Source of the DNA: Tritrichomonas foetus
Lineage: Eukaryota; Parabasalia; Tritrichomonadida; Tritrichomonadidae
Assembly (NCBI GenBank): GCA_001839685.1
Contig: MLAK01000960.1
Span: 1 to 29,031, forward strand
Direction of reading: 5' to 3'
Length of the DNA: 29,031 bases
Part shown: positions 17,709-27,900 of the stretch, piece by piece
Layout: every line of letters starts with the position of its first letter
Position numbering within the stretch: position 1 is the stretch's first letter
Notes under the pieces: model-generated
What the model was told of the DNA's origin: nothing
The model's database searches: none
The model's input: only the letters and a program-made list of their open reading frames with translations
Program-made: the position numbers and the translations under genes

Positions 17709-17720
17709 AAGATGAAGTGA
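17709..17720 (-). promoter_or_regulatory. Initiator-like element of the M24 peptidase gene
   Basis: On the minus strand the sequence TCACTTCATCTT contains two overlapping matches to TCA(C/T)T, 21-32 nt upstream of the ATG. Nine bases (TCACTTCAT) are shared with the element before the eL6-like gene at 13615-13626. The function is inferred from the known trichomonad initiator. Confidence 0.5.
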
Positions 17721-18382
17721 AATAAAGTGACGGAAACAAAGGTAAATTTTTTGATTTCGCTTGGTAAATTCACTATTCAGATTTCAAAAGATTATCACTC
17801 GATAAGCTCAGAAATATAAAAACAATCAAATGTTGTTTCTATGAATTTTCATCTTGTTGTAATCTTTTTGTGATAAGTAAAGAATAAGAAGATTACCCCA
17901 ATTTTCTTTCAATTATCAGGTTTTAGTTTATCCTACATGGTTATCATAAAATCTGTTAACTGTAAGTAGATATGACACAAAAAATTCATCAGAAAATTTG
18001 AGATCATGTGGATTCAAATTTTTCAATTTCATCAATTGCTAATAAATGATTTTTTTGGTCTAAAAACAATGAATTTTTCATTTTATCGATAGATTTTATA
18101 TTAATCCTATTTTTATATAAATAAAATCCATTGAATCTGCGAAATATTCAATATTGACACCATTTTCCATTTATATGAGATTTTCAATGAAGAGAGGAAA
18201 CAGCCAATTAGTCAAAGAATTATTTTGTGTCAACTTTTTGATAAAACACCTATGTTCATATTATTTCACAAAATAAAAATGGCAATGAAACAAATGCAGA
18301 ATAAATTTAAGCCCATTCTCAATTCTTTCAATTACCAATTGCTATGAAAGAAGACGATAAATCCCTTTCAATTTTGGTGATT

Positions 18383-18388
18383 TCACTC
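18383..18388 (+). promoter_or_regulatory. Initiator-like element of the glucokinase gene
   Basis: TCACTC lies 33-38 nt upstream of the ATG at 18421, in a pyrimidine-rich stretch (TTTCACTCTTTCTCTTT). It is a good match to the trichomonad initiator pattern apart from its distance, which is at the long end of typical leaders. A nearer TCAACA at 18402 is a poorer match. Confidence 0.4.
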
Positions 18389-18420
18389 TTTCTCTTTAAA
18401 GTCAACAAAAATCGATTCCT

Positions 18421-19521
18421 ATGTTAAGCGATAAACTTAGCCCAATGAAAGCATGGAAAATTGGAGACGAATTAAAATTCTGTCTTGGTGCCGATGTTGG
18501 CGGTTCTGGCATCCGTTTTTGCCTGACAAATTTCCATGATCAATCTCAGCGCATTGAACCAGGCCATATGAAGACGAAAAACGTCCACGAATTTTATAAA
18601 GTTATTTCCGATTTCAGTAAAGCCATTCAAGCCGTTGCACCAGGCGCCAAATGTGTCGGCTCATCATTCGCTTGTGCCGGCCTCAGAAAAGGTGACACTG
18701 TTCAAGTTATGAACTGGAGTGGTTCTGCTGCCGATCAAACCATCAAAATTCCAGAAATCGATCAAACATTATATCCAGCCCATCATTCAGTCATGCTGAA
18801 CGATCTTGAAGCAGGCGCCTATGGAGTTGTTTCATTATCAGAAACCAACGAGGCAGATTCTTACTTTACTAAGCTCTGGGGACCAAAGGGCGGAAATGTT
18901 GTCTCCAAGAACGGCCACACCATCGTCCTCGCAATGGGGTCAGGCCTTGGAGCTGCTCTCATTCACAACGACCTTTGGACAAACACATCAGTCGTCATTC
19001 CAACAGAATCCGGGTTCCTCCTCTCTGCACCACGCTGCACTGAGCATCGAACTTATAATGATGACGTTAGGAATATCAACTATGTTAGCGACCACTACTA
19101 CAAAGGTGAGCATACGCCTTGTTTTGAAGATCTTGCAAGCGGTCGTGGTCTAGTCATTGATTATGACTTCCTCCTGGGACATCCTTCAGGCTGGTCAGCT
19201 GTCCAAATTGTTGAACTAGCCAAAAAAGGCGACGAAAAGGCGAAACTTGCCATGAAAAACCACTATATCTACTTTTTGAGATGTGCCAAGCAAGTTGCCT
19301 ATGGAATGCACTGCAAATCTGTCGTGATGGCCCTTTCAAACCAAGTCGCAAACAAATGGCTCATCGACGAAATTCGAAATGACCTCGAAGCAGAATTTAA
19401 AGATACATCAGCATGGAAAGCTGCACAAGGAATTAGTGTCTACTCGCAAACTAAAGATGTGAATATTAACATGATAGGAACAAATTATATGGCACACTTC
19501 GCAGCAAGAAATGCAATATAA
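18421..19521 (+). CDS. GK: Glucokinase, bacterial type
   Basis: 366 residues, phosphorylating glucose to glucose-6-phosphate with ATP at the entry of glycolysis. The order of motifs is that of the Glk family (hexokinase/actin fold): phosphate loop GADVGGSGIRF at 23-33, catalytic base N127-D128 in LNDLEAGA, a second nucleotide loop GSGLGAAL at 173-180, E196 in ESGF where E. coli Glk has EGGH, and E236 in EDLASGRGL for glucose contact. It is unlike eukaryotic hexokinases, consistent with the bacterial-type glucokinases known in trichomonads and an old lateral acquisition. F199 replaces the usual histidine of EGGH. The start is the ATG after the pyrimidine-rich leader, giving about 20 residues before the P-loop strand. 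GC content is higher than in the flanks, as in the prolidase gene. Confidence 0.92.
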   Translation: MLSDKLSPMKAWKIGDELKFCLGADVGGSGIRFCLTNFHDQSQRIEPGHMKTKNVHEFYKVISDFSKAIQAVAPGAKCVGSSFACAGLRKGDTVQVMNWSGSAADQTIKIPEIDQTLYPAHHSVMLNDLEAGAYGVVSLSETNEADSYFTKLWGPKGGNVVSKNGHTIVLAMGSGLGAALIHNDLWTNTSVVIPTESGFLLSAPRCTEHRTYNDDVRNINYVSDHYYKGEHTPCFEDLASGRGLVIDYDFLLGHPSGWSAVQIVELAKKGDEKAKLAMKNHYIYFLRCAKQVAYGMHCKSVVMALSNQVANKWLIDEIRNDLEAEFKDTSAWKAAQGISVYSQTKDVNINMIGTNYMAHFAARNAI

Positions 19522-20320
19522 GAAGAAGTTTTTTGAAAAAAAAAGTTATAAAAAAATATATATTCTGGCTCATTTCAATTAATTTCTTTGTTGTTTTTCT
19601 TTCTATGTTTAATCAAAGTGAGTCTTGTGACTCAATCAGATTTCGATTCCACAAATTCCAAAAAGTATGATGAAAACATGATTTGAATGAAACAACTCAT
19701 TCATCAATATTTTATTCTTAACAATATTATTTGGAATGTGGAAAAAACGCTTCATCAAAAAACTGTCAAGGAACAATTATAATTTTCAGTAAAATAACGA
19801 TAATTACTTATGCTCAAATATGTAATATCCATAAAAATGAAGAATTCTCATCAAATATATAGTGATTTACGATTGGATCTTTTTTTTCAATTATTCCACT
19901 TTGTGAAAGTTAGTGATTAATTGCTGTTTACAATTTATAAATATGTGTTCTATGACAATATTACCTTATTTTTTTGCCAATCCACAATTTTAATGCCGAT
20001 AGTTCCAACAAGAGAATTCGTTAGATTATCTTTCAATATTCTGTTCTTTGAGAAAAAATCCTGTTAGGTATTGAATTATTATCACAAAACTTTACATTAA
20101 ATTGAATTAAATATCAAAATTATTTCAAAAATAATTATATCAAATATCGCAAAATCATTCATTAATTGAATCCTGATTTAGAATTGAGGACATACAGAAA
20201 TTATACATCTTTCAATTTACCAATTATTTATACAATATTTTCAAATTGATTAGCACATATAAGCTTTTTGAAAATGATCTTTATTTTTTTCCTTTAAGTT
20301 CTTGTGATTTCTAGCCTTTT
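19522..20320. other. Intergenic region, 799 bp, no gene seen
   Basis: Between glucokinase and the PAS/cyclase-like gene, both on the plus strand. It is AT-rich throughout. A small 6-bp hairpin (TGAGTC, loop TTGT) lies near 19621. Directly before the next ATG the sequence is CTAGCCTTTT, where CCTTT recalls the M5 promoter motif reported to overlap start sites in T. vaginalis. No convincing TCA(C/T)T initiator lies close to that ATG. Confidence 0.4.
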
Positions 20321-23300
20321 ATGCTTCCCCAAAACTTGAAAGCTAGAATTTCTATTCCTATCGGTCCCGACTTCAAAAATGCACCTTTTTATTTTCCGCT
20401 GATTACTATGATGCAAAGGGAATGTCAACCTTCGCGCATGATTCGCGTCATAACCCATCAATATCCAGTTTTTCAATTAATACTTCTATCAATGTGGCCG
20501 CATTTTCTCCACAAAACTCAAAAATGGGAGGAGATTTTAATTAATATCTTCTTTTTTGCAACCCTCGGTGAAGATGAAAATTCAGTTTTTGCATTTATGA
20601 TATTTATTTGCTTTTTTTCATTTTTCACAATGTTTTCCCTGTTTTTGGGAGTTTCAATATATTACAAAAGAAAATTGGCCATCAAGCCGCTGTTATATAT
20701 TGCAAACGTTTTTATTCACCTTATCAATCCAATATTAGTGGTTCCCCTTGGTTTTCAATTTGGCGAATGCATTTATCGTTTCAGTAATACAAAAAATGCC
20801 GCTTTTTTAGGGATAGGAATTGTTACTGGAATACTTTGGTTACTGTCAATATTTTTAATGTATGTAATGTACTTTTATGACTCAGGTTCAATTTATGTAT
20901 CTGAATCAAATTTAATGTCATATGATGGCTTTTATCAACCATCTATTGTTGTGTCCTCTTCCATGATTTTGGCAATGTCATTTTTATTTCCACTTATTAA
21001 TGAACATCTGAAATATGCTGTTGTTGGATTACATATCATTCATTCTATCGTTTTTATTGTTTGGCTTTTTAAGTTTCCTTTTGGAAAACCAGGAGTAAAT
21101 TATTTAATAGGAGGCCTTATTTGTGGTAGTTTAGTCAATGATATAGTGACTTTTACACCATTGATAAATTCTTGGATTAAAGTTCCAATTTTCTTGGTAT
21201 TTACATTAATTTCATATTGGGCTTTCATTATTATTTTCAAAAAGTACTACATAAAACGTGTATTGACCAAAGAATGGAATGATATGAAAGATTGTTTATT
21301 TATTTTGAGAGTTTCAATGATGCTGAATCATTCTCTTTTCACCAAGGGGGAATTAATCGAACATATAGCAAAAAATATAAATGAAGGAAATGATCGCGTT
21401 CATTTCTCACTTTTTATTTCTTATTTTCCAGAATATCAACCAATCTTTATTGCACAAATGGCAATGCTAAAAAGGACAAAAAATTTAACACATAACAGCC
21501 AATTTATATTATATCAACTCAGAAGATTAGATATTGGACGACAACATCTTGCACGAATTGATGAACTCCCAGAAATATGTTCATATACTAATACAATTTG
21601 TCGAAATATTAAGTCATTATGGTATAAATTAGCATCAGCACCTAATGATGTTGATTTATTTAAAGAAATTGAATGTATTGGAAGGTCAATGAAGCGTACT
21701 GAACATAAATTCCAAGAGTTAATTTCACAATATCCCAATAATTATATTTTAGCACAAGAATACGCTCGTTTCTTGATTGAATGCGAAGGAGACATTATTC
21801 AGGCCACTGAATGGGTAACAAAGTCTCTTTTACTGCAAGAGGGAAAAACGTTCGAGATCGATGATGCAATTGTACATTTTTTACGATTTTATCATTTTTA
21901 TGCTCCAAAAATAGTGCCTTCTTTTACCATTTCAAACTTAGATGATATTGATTTACAAAAAAAACAAGAAAATATCAACAATGTGATGAAATTAGCAGAA
22001 ATAAGAGCAGAGTTTCAAAGATCAATGGAAGGAAATACTGTTTTACCTATTTATTTGTTTTTGTTTATTTCGATAATTTCTTGTGTGATTCATATAATTT
22101 ATTGGCTTATTTATGATTCAAATATGTTCAATGACTTTGATCATACTTTTAATACCATGAGAATCATGAATTTAGTTACAAATTTATCAAATAGTGTAAT
22201 TTTAACAACAATTCCCGCTTTTTTGGAAATTTTATCCCTTCAATCATTTAATAGAATGCCATCACATGACTATTATCAAAGCATTATTAAAAGTAATTTC
22301 GTTCATGATAAAAATAGTATTTTAAATATGTCAATGCCATACCTTAATTCAGTAGCATTTGGTGCAGAAACAGGTATTAGACAATTAATAGATTTTCAGA
22401 ATTTAATTATTGATCGACTTGTTACTAGAACTTCTTTACAAGATTTTTTAGATGGTTATTTTAATTTAAATTTACCACAATATATTATGCTAGATAATAA
22501 CAACTGGACAATAATTGAATCAAAATTTCATGAAAACTATGTTTCATTTTTTTCTGAGTTTCGTAGAATTGCTGTTGGAAAAGACAAGTCGTGGTATTCG
22601 TCTCTAATCTTTTATAATACAATAACATCAGGTGAAGCAATATTAAAAAATGCTTATAAATTATATCAATCATTAGTTACTCACATTCAAAAAGTTTTTT
22701 CTAATTCTGCGAAAATGGTTTGGTCCTATACAACAATTAGTGGTACCATTTATTTTATAACAACTGTTCCTTTACCAATCTTTTTTTATGCATTAATCCG
22801 ACAATATTTTTCAAATATTAAGAAAATAATACTAAAAACCGATGAAGAAGTAATGATGAAAGGAACAGATTCAATTTCATTATTAAAACCACATGATTCG
22901 TGTGATGATTTTCACATTTTAGCAGGATACAATTTTTCATTAATTTTATTTGGGGTTTCTATAATCTGTTCACTCCTGTTACTTGGTGGATTAATTGTTA
23001 CTCAGATTTATTATACTAATATTCAACGATTGTATCATAGGATGACTATTATTTATTATGCAACATCAATTCGCCAATGCTTGGCATTAGAATTGTTGTA
23101 TGATATGATTTCTGAACATGTATTTAAATATTTATTGACGAATATTGAAGTAACAAGAGAAAATCGTGTTGAGGAGAGAATTCGTTTTTTACAAGAAACT
23201 AATCGACATTGTAATTTATTTGATTACGGAAATGACAAATTTTCCGAAGAAATTCAACTGATTCGAAGTCACTCAAAATGTAAAACCTCAGATCTGAAAT

Positions 23301-24805
23301 ATAAGCCAACACTTCATGAATCACTTGCATGTTTATCGATGGATTCTGCATTATCCAAATATATTGAAATGGCCACTACTTTACACAAACATATTTATGA
23401 TCCAGGTGTTTTTAATTCTTCTTTATTTATAAATTTCATGGACTTAGAAATATCAATTTTGTTTGCCGATCAAAATAGAATTCCCGAAATAGTAATGGAA
23501 AAATCTTTTCACATTAAAAAGAATTTTGGTAGAAATATTTCCATAATTGCTGTAATTCTGAGCTTTGTATCATTAATCATTCTTCACATGAATTGCATCA
23601 TTTTTTATTCACTTCGTAAAACAATGAAAACACTTTTTTCTTTCATATCACGAATCCCACCTCAAGAATTATCTTCCAACGATGAATTAATTTCAGTTTT
23701 GTTAAATACATACAACGAAAAAAGTGAAGATAAGGAACAGTATCAACAGATTTTATATGAATCAAAACTTCCTGTAGTTTTTGTTGATAGTGAAATGAAA
23801 ATACAAGCTGTAAATTCAATATTTAGTACTGTTTTTGGTTATGATGCTAATTTTATAAACCATCAGGGTATTCATGTATTAATATCGGATAATTCCGTCA
23901 TTGGACAACTTGAAACTATGAAGTATAAAACTGGAAATGCAAAAGAAATTAAAAATGTTGTATGCATAAAAGAAAACAAATCTCAGTGTAAATTTGATTT
24001 GAATATATTACCTATCTATAAAAATAGCATTGATGGCAATTCAAATAAAAAACTATCAATTATTGTTATCACAATGATTGATCAGAGCATTATCCATAAA
24101 CTAGAAATAGCGTATCAGAATCTCAAGAAGTACAACGACAATATACATAGAATGATTTATCACCATCCTGACACGACTTTCGATGGTTTTAACACGTCTA
24201 ATTCCGCAATTTGTTTGATAAAGATTCAAGATTATAAAGATGAAATATCATCTTATAAAAATGTTGAAATTAAACAATCACTTTATCAACAACTGATGGA
24301 GATACTCAAAATATATGCGCTTTTAACGTTCATCAATGCAAAAAATGGAACTATTACCATTGTTGCAAGTCGTTCTCACAATCTTACAGATTTAGTTATT
24401 GAGTGCTTGAATTTTTCTTTTAATATTTTATCCAATATTCATATTGAATCAATAATGGGAAACTGTACAATTGTGGTTAATATTGGTCACGATTTGCATA
24501 TTGAACAGACAAATAATAATAACTTACCGAAAATTTTATGCCATGGAAATACAATTTCAGAAGCAGAAAAATTGTTAATGATGAACCATTATGGTAGAAT
24601 ATGCATAACTGAAAAAGCTTATCAAGTTGTAGCTTCACATAATTTGAGATTTACCAAATTATCAATGTTTAATCAAAATTTTTATTTAGTAGAAATCCCC
24701 CTTTCAATATCATTGAATAGCACATCAGATAATGATGCCAAGTACATGAAAGCTGCCTTGAATTTCCAGACATCGATCAAAGAAATAACTGATAGCAATT
24801 CTTAA
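20321..24805 (+). CDS. Multi-pass membrane protein with PAS and degenerate class III cyclase domain
   Basis: 1494 residues. About eight hydrophobic segments lie in the N-terminal third (roughly 72-113, 121-145, 160-185, 207-250, 258-308), further segments at about 574-597, 803-826, 870-899 and 1071-1096. A cytosolic helical region with a TPR-like look lies at 410-510. After the last membrane segment comes a PAS domain (about 1140-1255, with PVVFVDSEMKIQAVNSIFSTVF-type pattern) and then a class III nucleotidyl cyclase-like domain (about 1290-1460). This layout is that of the large trichomonad 'adenylate/guanylate cyclase' family. The catalytic residues look lost: K1301 sits where the first metal Asp is expected (ICLIKIQDY), no clear second metal Asp is seen near 1345-1352, and GNTISEAEKL (1409-1418) replaces the usual GDxVNxAxRL, with S for N and K for R. 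Likely a sensor or partner subunit rather than an active cyclase; inferred. Confidence 0.8.
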   Translation: MLPQNLKARISIPIGPDFKNAPFYFPLITMMQRECQPSRMIRVITHQYPVFQLILLSMWPHFLHKTQKWEEILINIFFFATLGEDENSVFAFMIFICFFSFFTMFSLFLGVSIYYKRKLAIKPLLYIANVFIHLINPILVVPLGFQFGECIYRFSNTKNAAFLGIGIVTGILWLLSIFLMYVMYFYDSGSIYVSESNLMSYDGFYQPSIVVSSSMILAMSFLFPLINEHLKYAVVGLHIIHSIVFIVWLFKFPFGKPGVNYLIGGLICGSLVNDIVTFTPLINSWIKVPIFLVFTLISYWAFIIIFKKYYIKRVLTKEWNDMKDCLFILRVSMMLNHSLFTKGELIEHIAKNINEGNDRVHFSLFISYFPEYQPIFIAQMAMLKRTKNLTHNSQFILYQLRRLDIGRQHLARIDELPEICSYTNTICRNIKSLWYKLASAPNDVDLFKEIECIGRSMKRTEHKFQELISQYPNNYILAQEYARFLIECEGDIIQATEWVTKSLLLQEGKTFEIDDAIVHFLRFYHFYAPKIVPSFTISNLDDIDLQKKQENINNVMKLAEIRAEFQRSMEGNTVLPIYLFLFISIISCVIHIIYWLIYDSNMFNDFDHTFNTMRIMNLVTNLSNSVILTTIPAFLEILSLQSFNRMPSHDYYQSIIKSNFVHDKNSILNMSMPYLNSVAFGAETGIRQLIDFQNLIIDRLVTRTSLQDFLDGYFNLNLPQYIMLDNNNWTIIESKFHENYVSFFSEFRRIAVGKDKSWYSSLIFYNTITSGEAILKNAYKLYQSLVTHIQKVFSNSAKMVWSYTTISGTIYFITTVPLPIFFYALIRQYFSNIKKIILKTDEEVMMKGTDSISLLKPHDSCDDFHILAGYNFSLILFGVSIICSLLLLGGLIVTQIYYTNIQRLYHRMTIIYYATSIRQCLALELLYDMISEHVFKYLLTNIEVTRENRVEERIRFLQETNRHCNLFDYGNDKFSEEIQLIRSHSKCKTSDLKYKPTLHESLACLSMDSALSKYIEMATTLHKHIYDPGVFNSSLFINFMDLEISILFADQNRIPEIVMEKSFHIKKNFGRNISIIAVILSFVSLIILHMNCIIFYSLRKTMKTLFSFISRIPPQELSSNDELISVLLNTYNEKSEDKEQYQQILYESKLPVVFVDSEMKIQAVNSIFSTVFGYDANFINHQGIHVLISDNSVIGQLETMKYKTGNAKEIKNVVCIKENKSQCKFDLNILPIYKNSIDGNSNKKLSIIVITMIDQSIIHKLEIAYQNLKKYNDNIHRMIYHHPDTTFDGFNTSNSAICLIKIQDYKDEISSYKNVEIKQSLYQQLMEILKIYALLTFINAKNGTITIVASRSHNLTDLVIECLNFSFNILSNIHIESIMGNCTIVVNIGHDLHIEQTNNNNLPKILCHGNTISEAEKLLMMNHYGRICITEKAYQVVASHNLRFTKLSMFNQNFYLVEIPLSISLNSTSDNDAKYMKAALNFQTSIKEITDSNS

Positions 24806-24932
24806 TTTGTTAGAATAAAAATACCATGCATTCGATATATTACTGATTTTTGATGATTATTATTTTCAAATGTAAAAAGGGAAAGGAAAATCGAGAGAAA
24901 AATAGATATGAAAAATACAATTTTTATAATAT

Positions 24933-27900
24933 TCAAGAGTTACTCATAAGAACTTGTGCAACAGCATCATCCGTCTTCTGATGAGATGCAGCACCAACTA
25001 GTCTTCTAATGGCTAAGTCAGATGCAATCAATGAAGCAAGCTCATCACGAGTGCGTGTTACAATTGCTTTAAATGATCGCTCATCTATATTTTCATGAGG
25101 GTTAAAGAACTGTTTAAATGTATCCGCAACAAATGCATATATACGCCTTTTATCGTTTTCAAACTTAGCTTTTTGTTCATCTAATCTCGTATTATAATTG
25201 GTTTCTGCATTTAATATAGCGGTTTTAGATGTAGATTCTGATAATTTCTTATCTCTGTCATTTTGTTCTTTCTGTGTTTGAAGATCAGATGTAATCTTTA
25301 AATTATCTCTTTTCACTTGCATAAGATTAGATTTAGTATGCTTAAGCTTCTTTTCTGTTTCAGCAAGAACTCTAGCCATTTTCTCTACATCATTTCTGTG
25401 GACATTACACTGATCTGTAATATCCTGAACTGCTTTCTCATAGCTCTTAATTAATTGCTTCTTCTCTTTTTCTGCTTTGGATGTTAATTCATTGATAGAG
25501 TCTTCTGAGGATTGCTTAATTCGTGTAATCTCTTCATCTTTTTCTGAAATTGTAGCCTTCTGAGCATGAATTGTCTTCTTAAGTCTTTCAATAATTCGCT
25601 CATGCTCAGAAATAGCTGATTTAACTTCCAATTCTTTATCTGTGTTAATTTTAACCAATTCTTGAATTTGGTTTTCTAATTTAGACTTTTCGTTTTGCCA
25701 ATTCTGCATTTCATCCTCGTGTTTTTCTTTGGAAACGTTTTCATGTTCTTCTTTCTTATCTTTATAATCGCGGTATTCTGTTTTAACTGTCTGCAATTCT
25801 CGCCTAAATTGTTGATTAGATTCAGAAAGTTCAGCATTGGACTTAGTCAAGTTAGCATTAACTTCAGTCAGTTGGGAAACTTGTGTGTTAAGATCATCAA
25901 TATCAACTTCATATTTCTTTTTAAGAGTCCTAAATGCATTATTGATTTCATGGCATTTCTTCGAACGCTTTTGAAGTTGTGTGTTTAATGAACATATTTG
26001 CTCTTTAATTTTATTTGCTTGATCAAGAAAATCGCCATCATTTGGTAGGTTCAAAGTCATACAAAAATGATTTAATGCATTGTTAATCTGCTCATTTGAC
26101 CTTTTGAGATCATCACAGAAGCTGCGAAGATTTGATATATTTGAAACAATAGAATTAGATCCATTTGATGAAAAGAAGTACTCAAGGGTGACTGGTTCAA
26201 TACCTAAAGCAATAGAAGTATTGACAAGATGCTGATTAAGTGAATATTTCAAAGATTGACATTCAGAATATGCATCTTGAATAGCTGCATCTCTTTCTCC
26301 AATTATTCTGGTGTAATAGCTCAATATAGCTTTATACACATTCTGAAGTTTAGATGATGGTTGAAGTGATGGATTAATAGATATTTTAAGCAAAAGATCT
26401 GATAAATCTTTTCCAAAATCAGGATATCTCCATGCACTTGGCGGTAAAACATCTTCTTGTGTGATAGATGGTTTATCATTATAGGCCTGTTGAATAGTAG
26501 CAACATCATCTTTAAGATTTTCAATAGTTCTCTGATTTTCTTCATTGGTTCTCTTGGATTCAGAAAGCTTCTGGTTTAATTGAGCAATAGTATGATTAGC
26601 TTGTTCATTTTGCAAGGATATTTCATATGCTTGTTTCTTTTGTATTTCAATTGTAGTATTTAGTGATTCAATTTTGGTTTTCAATGAACGAATTTCATGC
26701 TTTAGTTTTGATGTTTCTTTCTTGTTACAAACTGATTCTTTTTCGTGAAGAGCTTTCCTTAATGATTCAAGTTCTGCAATTGATTCATTATGAACAATAC
26801 GAAGTGAGTTGAACTCATGCTGGATTCTTTCTAACTCACTGTCAGATTCTTTCTTTTGTGATTCGAGGCTTCGAAATTTTAAGATTAATTCTTCTCGCTG
26901 AGAAGTAACTGATTTGAGTTGTCGAGACAAATCTTCGCTTCTTTGTGTAATTTGTTCAATAGCAAGATCAATCTCAATGTTTTTAGCAGATGGCTTTGGT
27001 TGATCATTAGATGGTAGTTGTACTTTTGGTTTGGGCTGTGGTGCTTGAATAATCACTGGTTGTGGGGCTGGTGTACTTTGTTCAGCCTTTCTTTTAGCAT
27101 TTTCGATTTTGAGTGCTTCAATTTTCGCTGACAAAGCAGAAATTTGATGTTTTTGATCAGCATCTAAGAGAACAAAATCTTCTTCTTTTTGATTAAATTG
27201 TTTCTTAAGTGAATCAATTTCTTGTTTATATCGGATTTCCATGTCTTGTTGATCTCTTTTTAGTTTGGAAATAGTTGCTTCAAGTTCTTCTTGAAGAGAT
27301 GCTTGTTCTTTTATTTTAGCTCTTTCTCTTTTGAGCCTTTTACCAAGTTTCTGAACAATATCATTTGAATTTTCATTACAAATGTTAGTGATTGGCAAAT
27401 ATTTGGCTTGATTTGGTGCCTGTTGTTGGTCTTGTGTTGGTAAAACTTTTGATTGACCTAAGAAATTAACAAAGTCATCAAAAGATTGGAATCTAGATTG
27501 AAAATAATGAGCTGCATTTTCTAAGCATCGATCAATTTTTCCAGATATCATCTTATGATCTAATTCTGTTTTTTCTTTGGCTTGGCTAATTTCATCGAGC
27601 TGAGCGTATAATTCATCAGTATTTGCTTTGCTTTGAGCTTTGATTTTAAGAATTTCTTTCTGCATTGCTGCTTGATCATGTTCACGTATGTTTTGCGTGT
27701 TGAATTTTTCGTCATCAAGTTTTTTATTCAATTCTTCGATTGTTCGTGTGCTTATTTCAACACGTTGATTCGCATTATCGAGCTTCGATTGATATTCACG
27801 AACTGCGGCTTTAAGTTGTCTGTTTTTCTGGTGAACTTCTTCAACTTGTTTTGTAATTCGAAGAGCTTCTTCGAATTGAGCTCTAAGTGAAGAGTTCTCT

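Larger units (their letters stand above)
17689..18420. other. Divergent intergenic region, 732 bp
   Basis: Holds the promoters of the prolidase (minus) and glucokinase (plus) genes. Initiator-like matches are at 17709-17720 (minus) and 18383-18388 (plus). The middle is AT-rich with no supported frame or RNA gene. Confidence 0.45.

Noticed and set aside
19621..19640. 6-bp hairpin after glucokinase as a transcription terminator
   Set aside because: Intrinsic hairpin terminators are bacterial; in this eukaryotic setting the short stem has no expected role.
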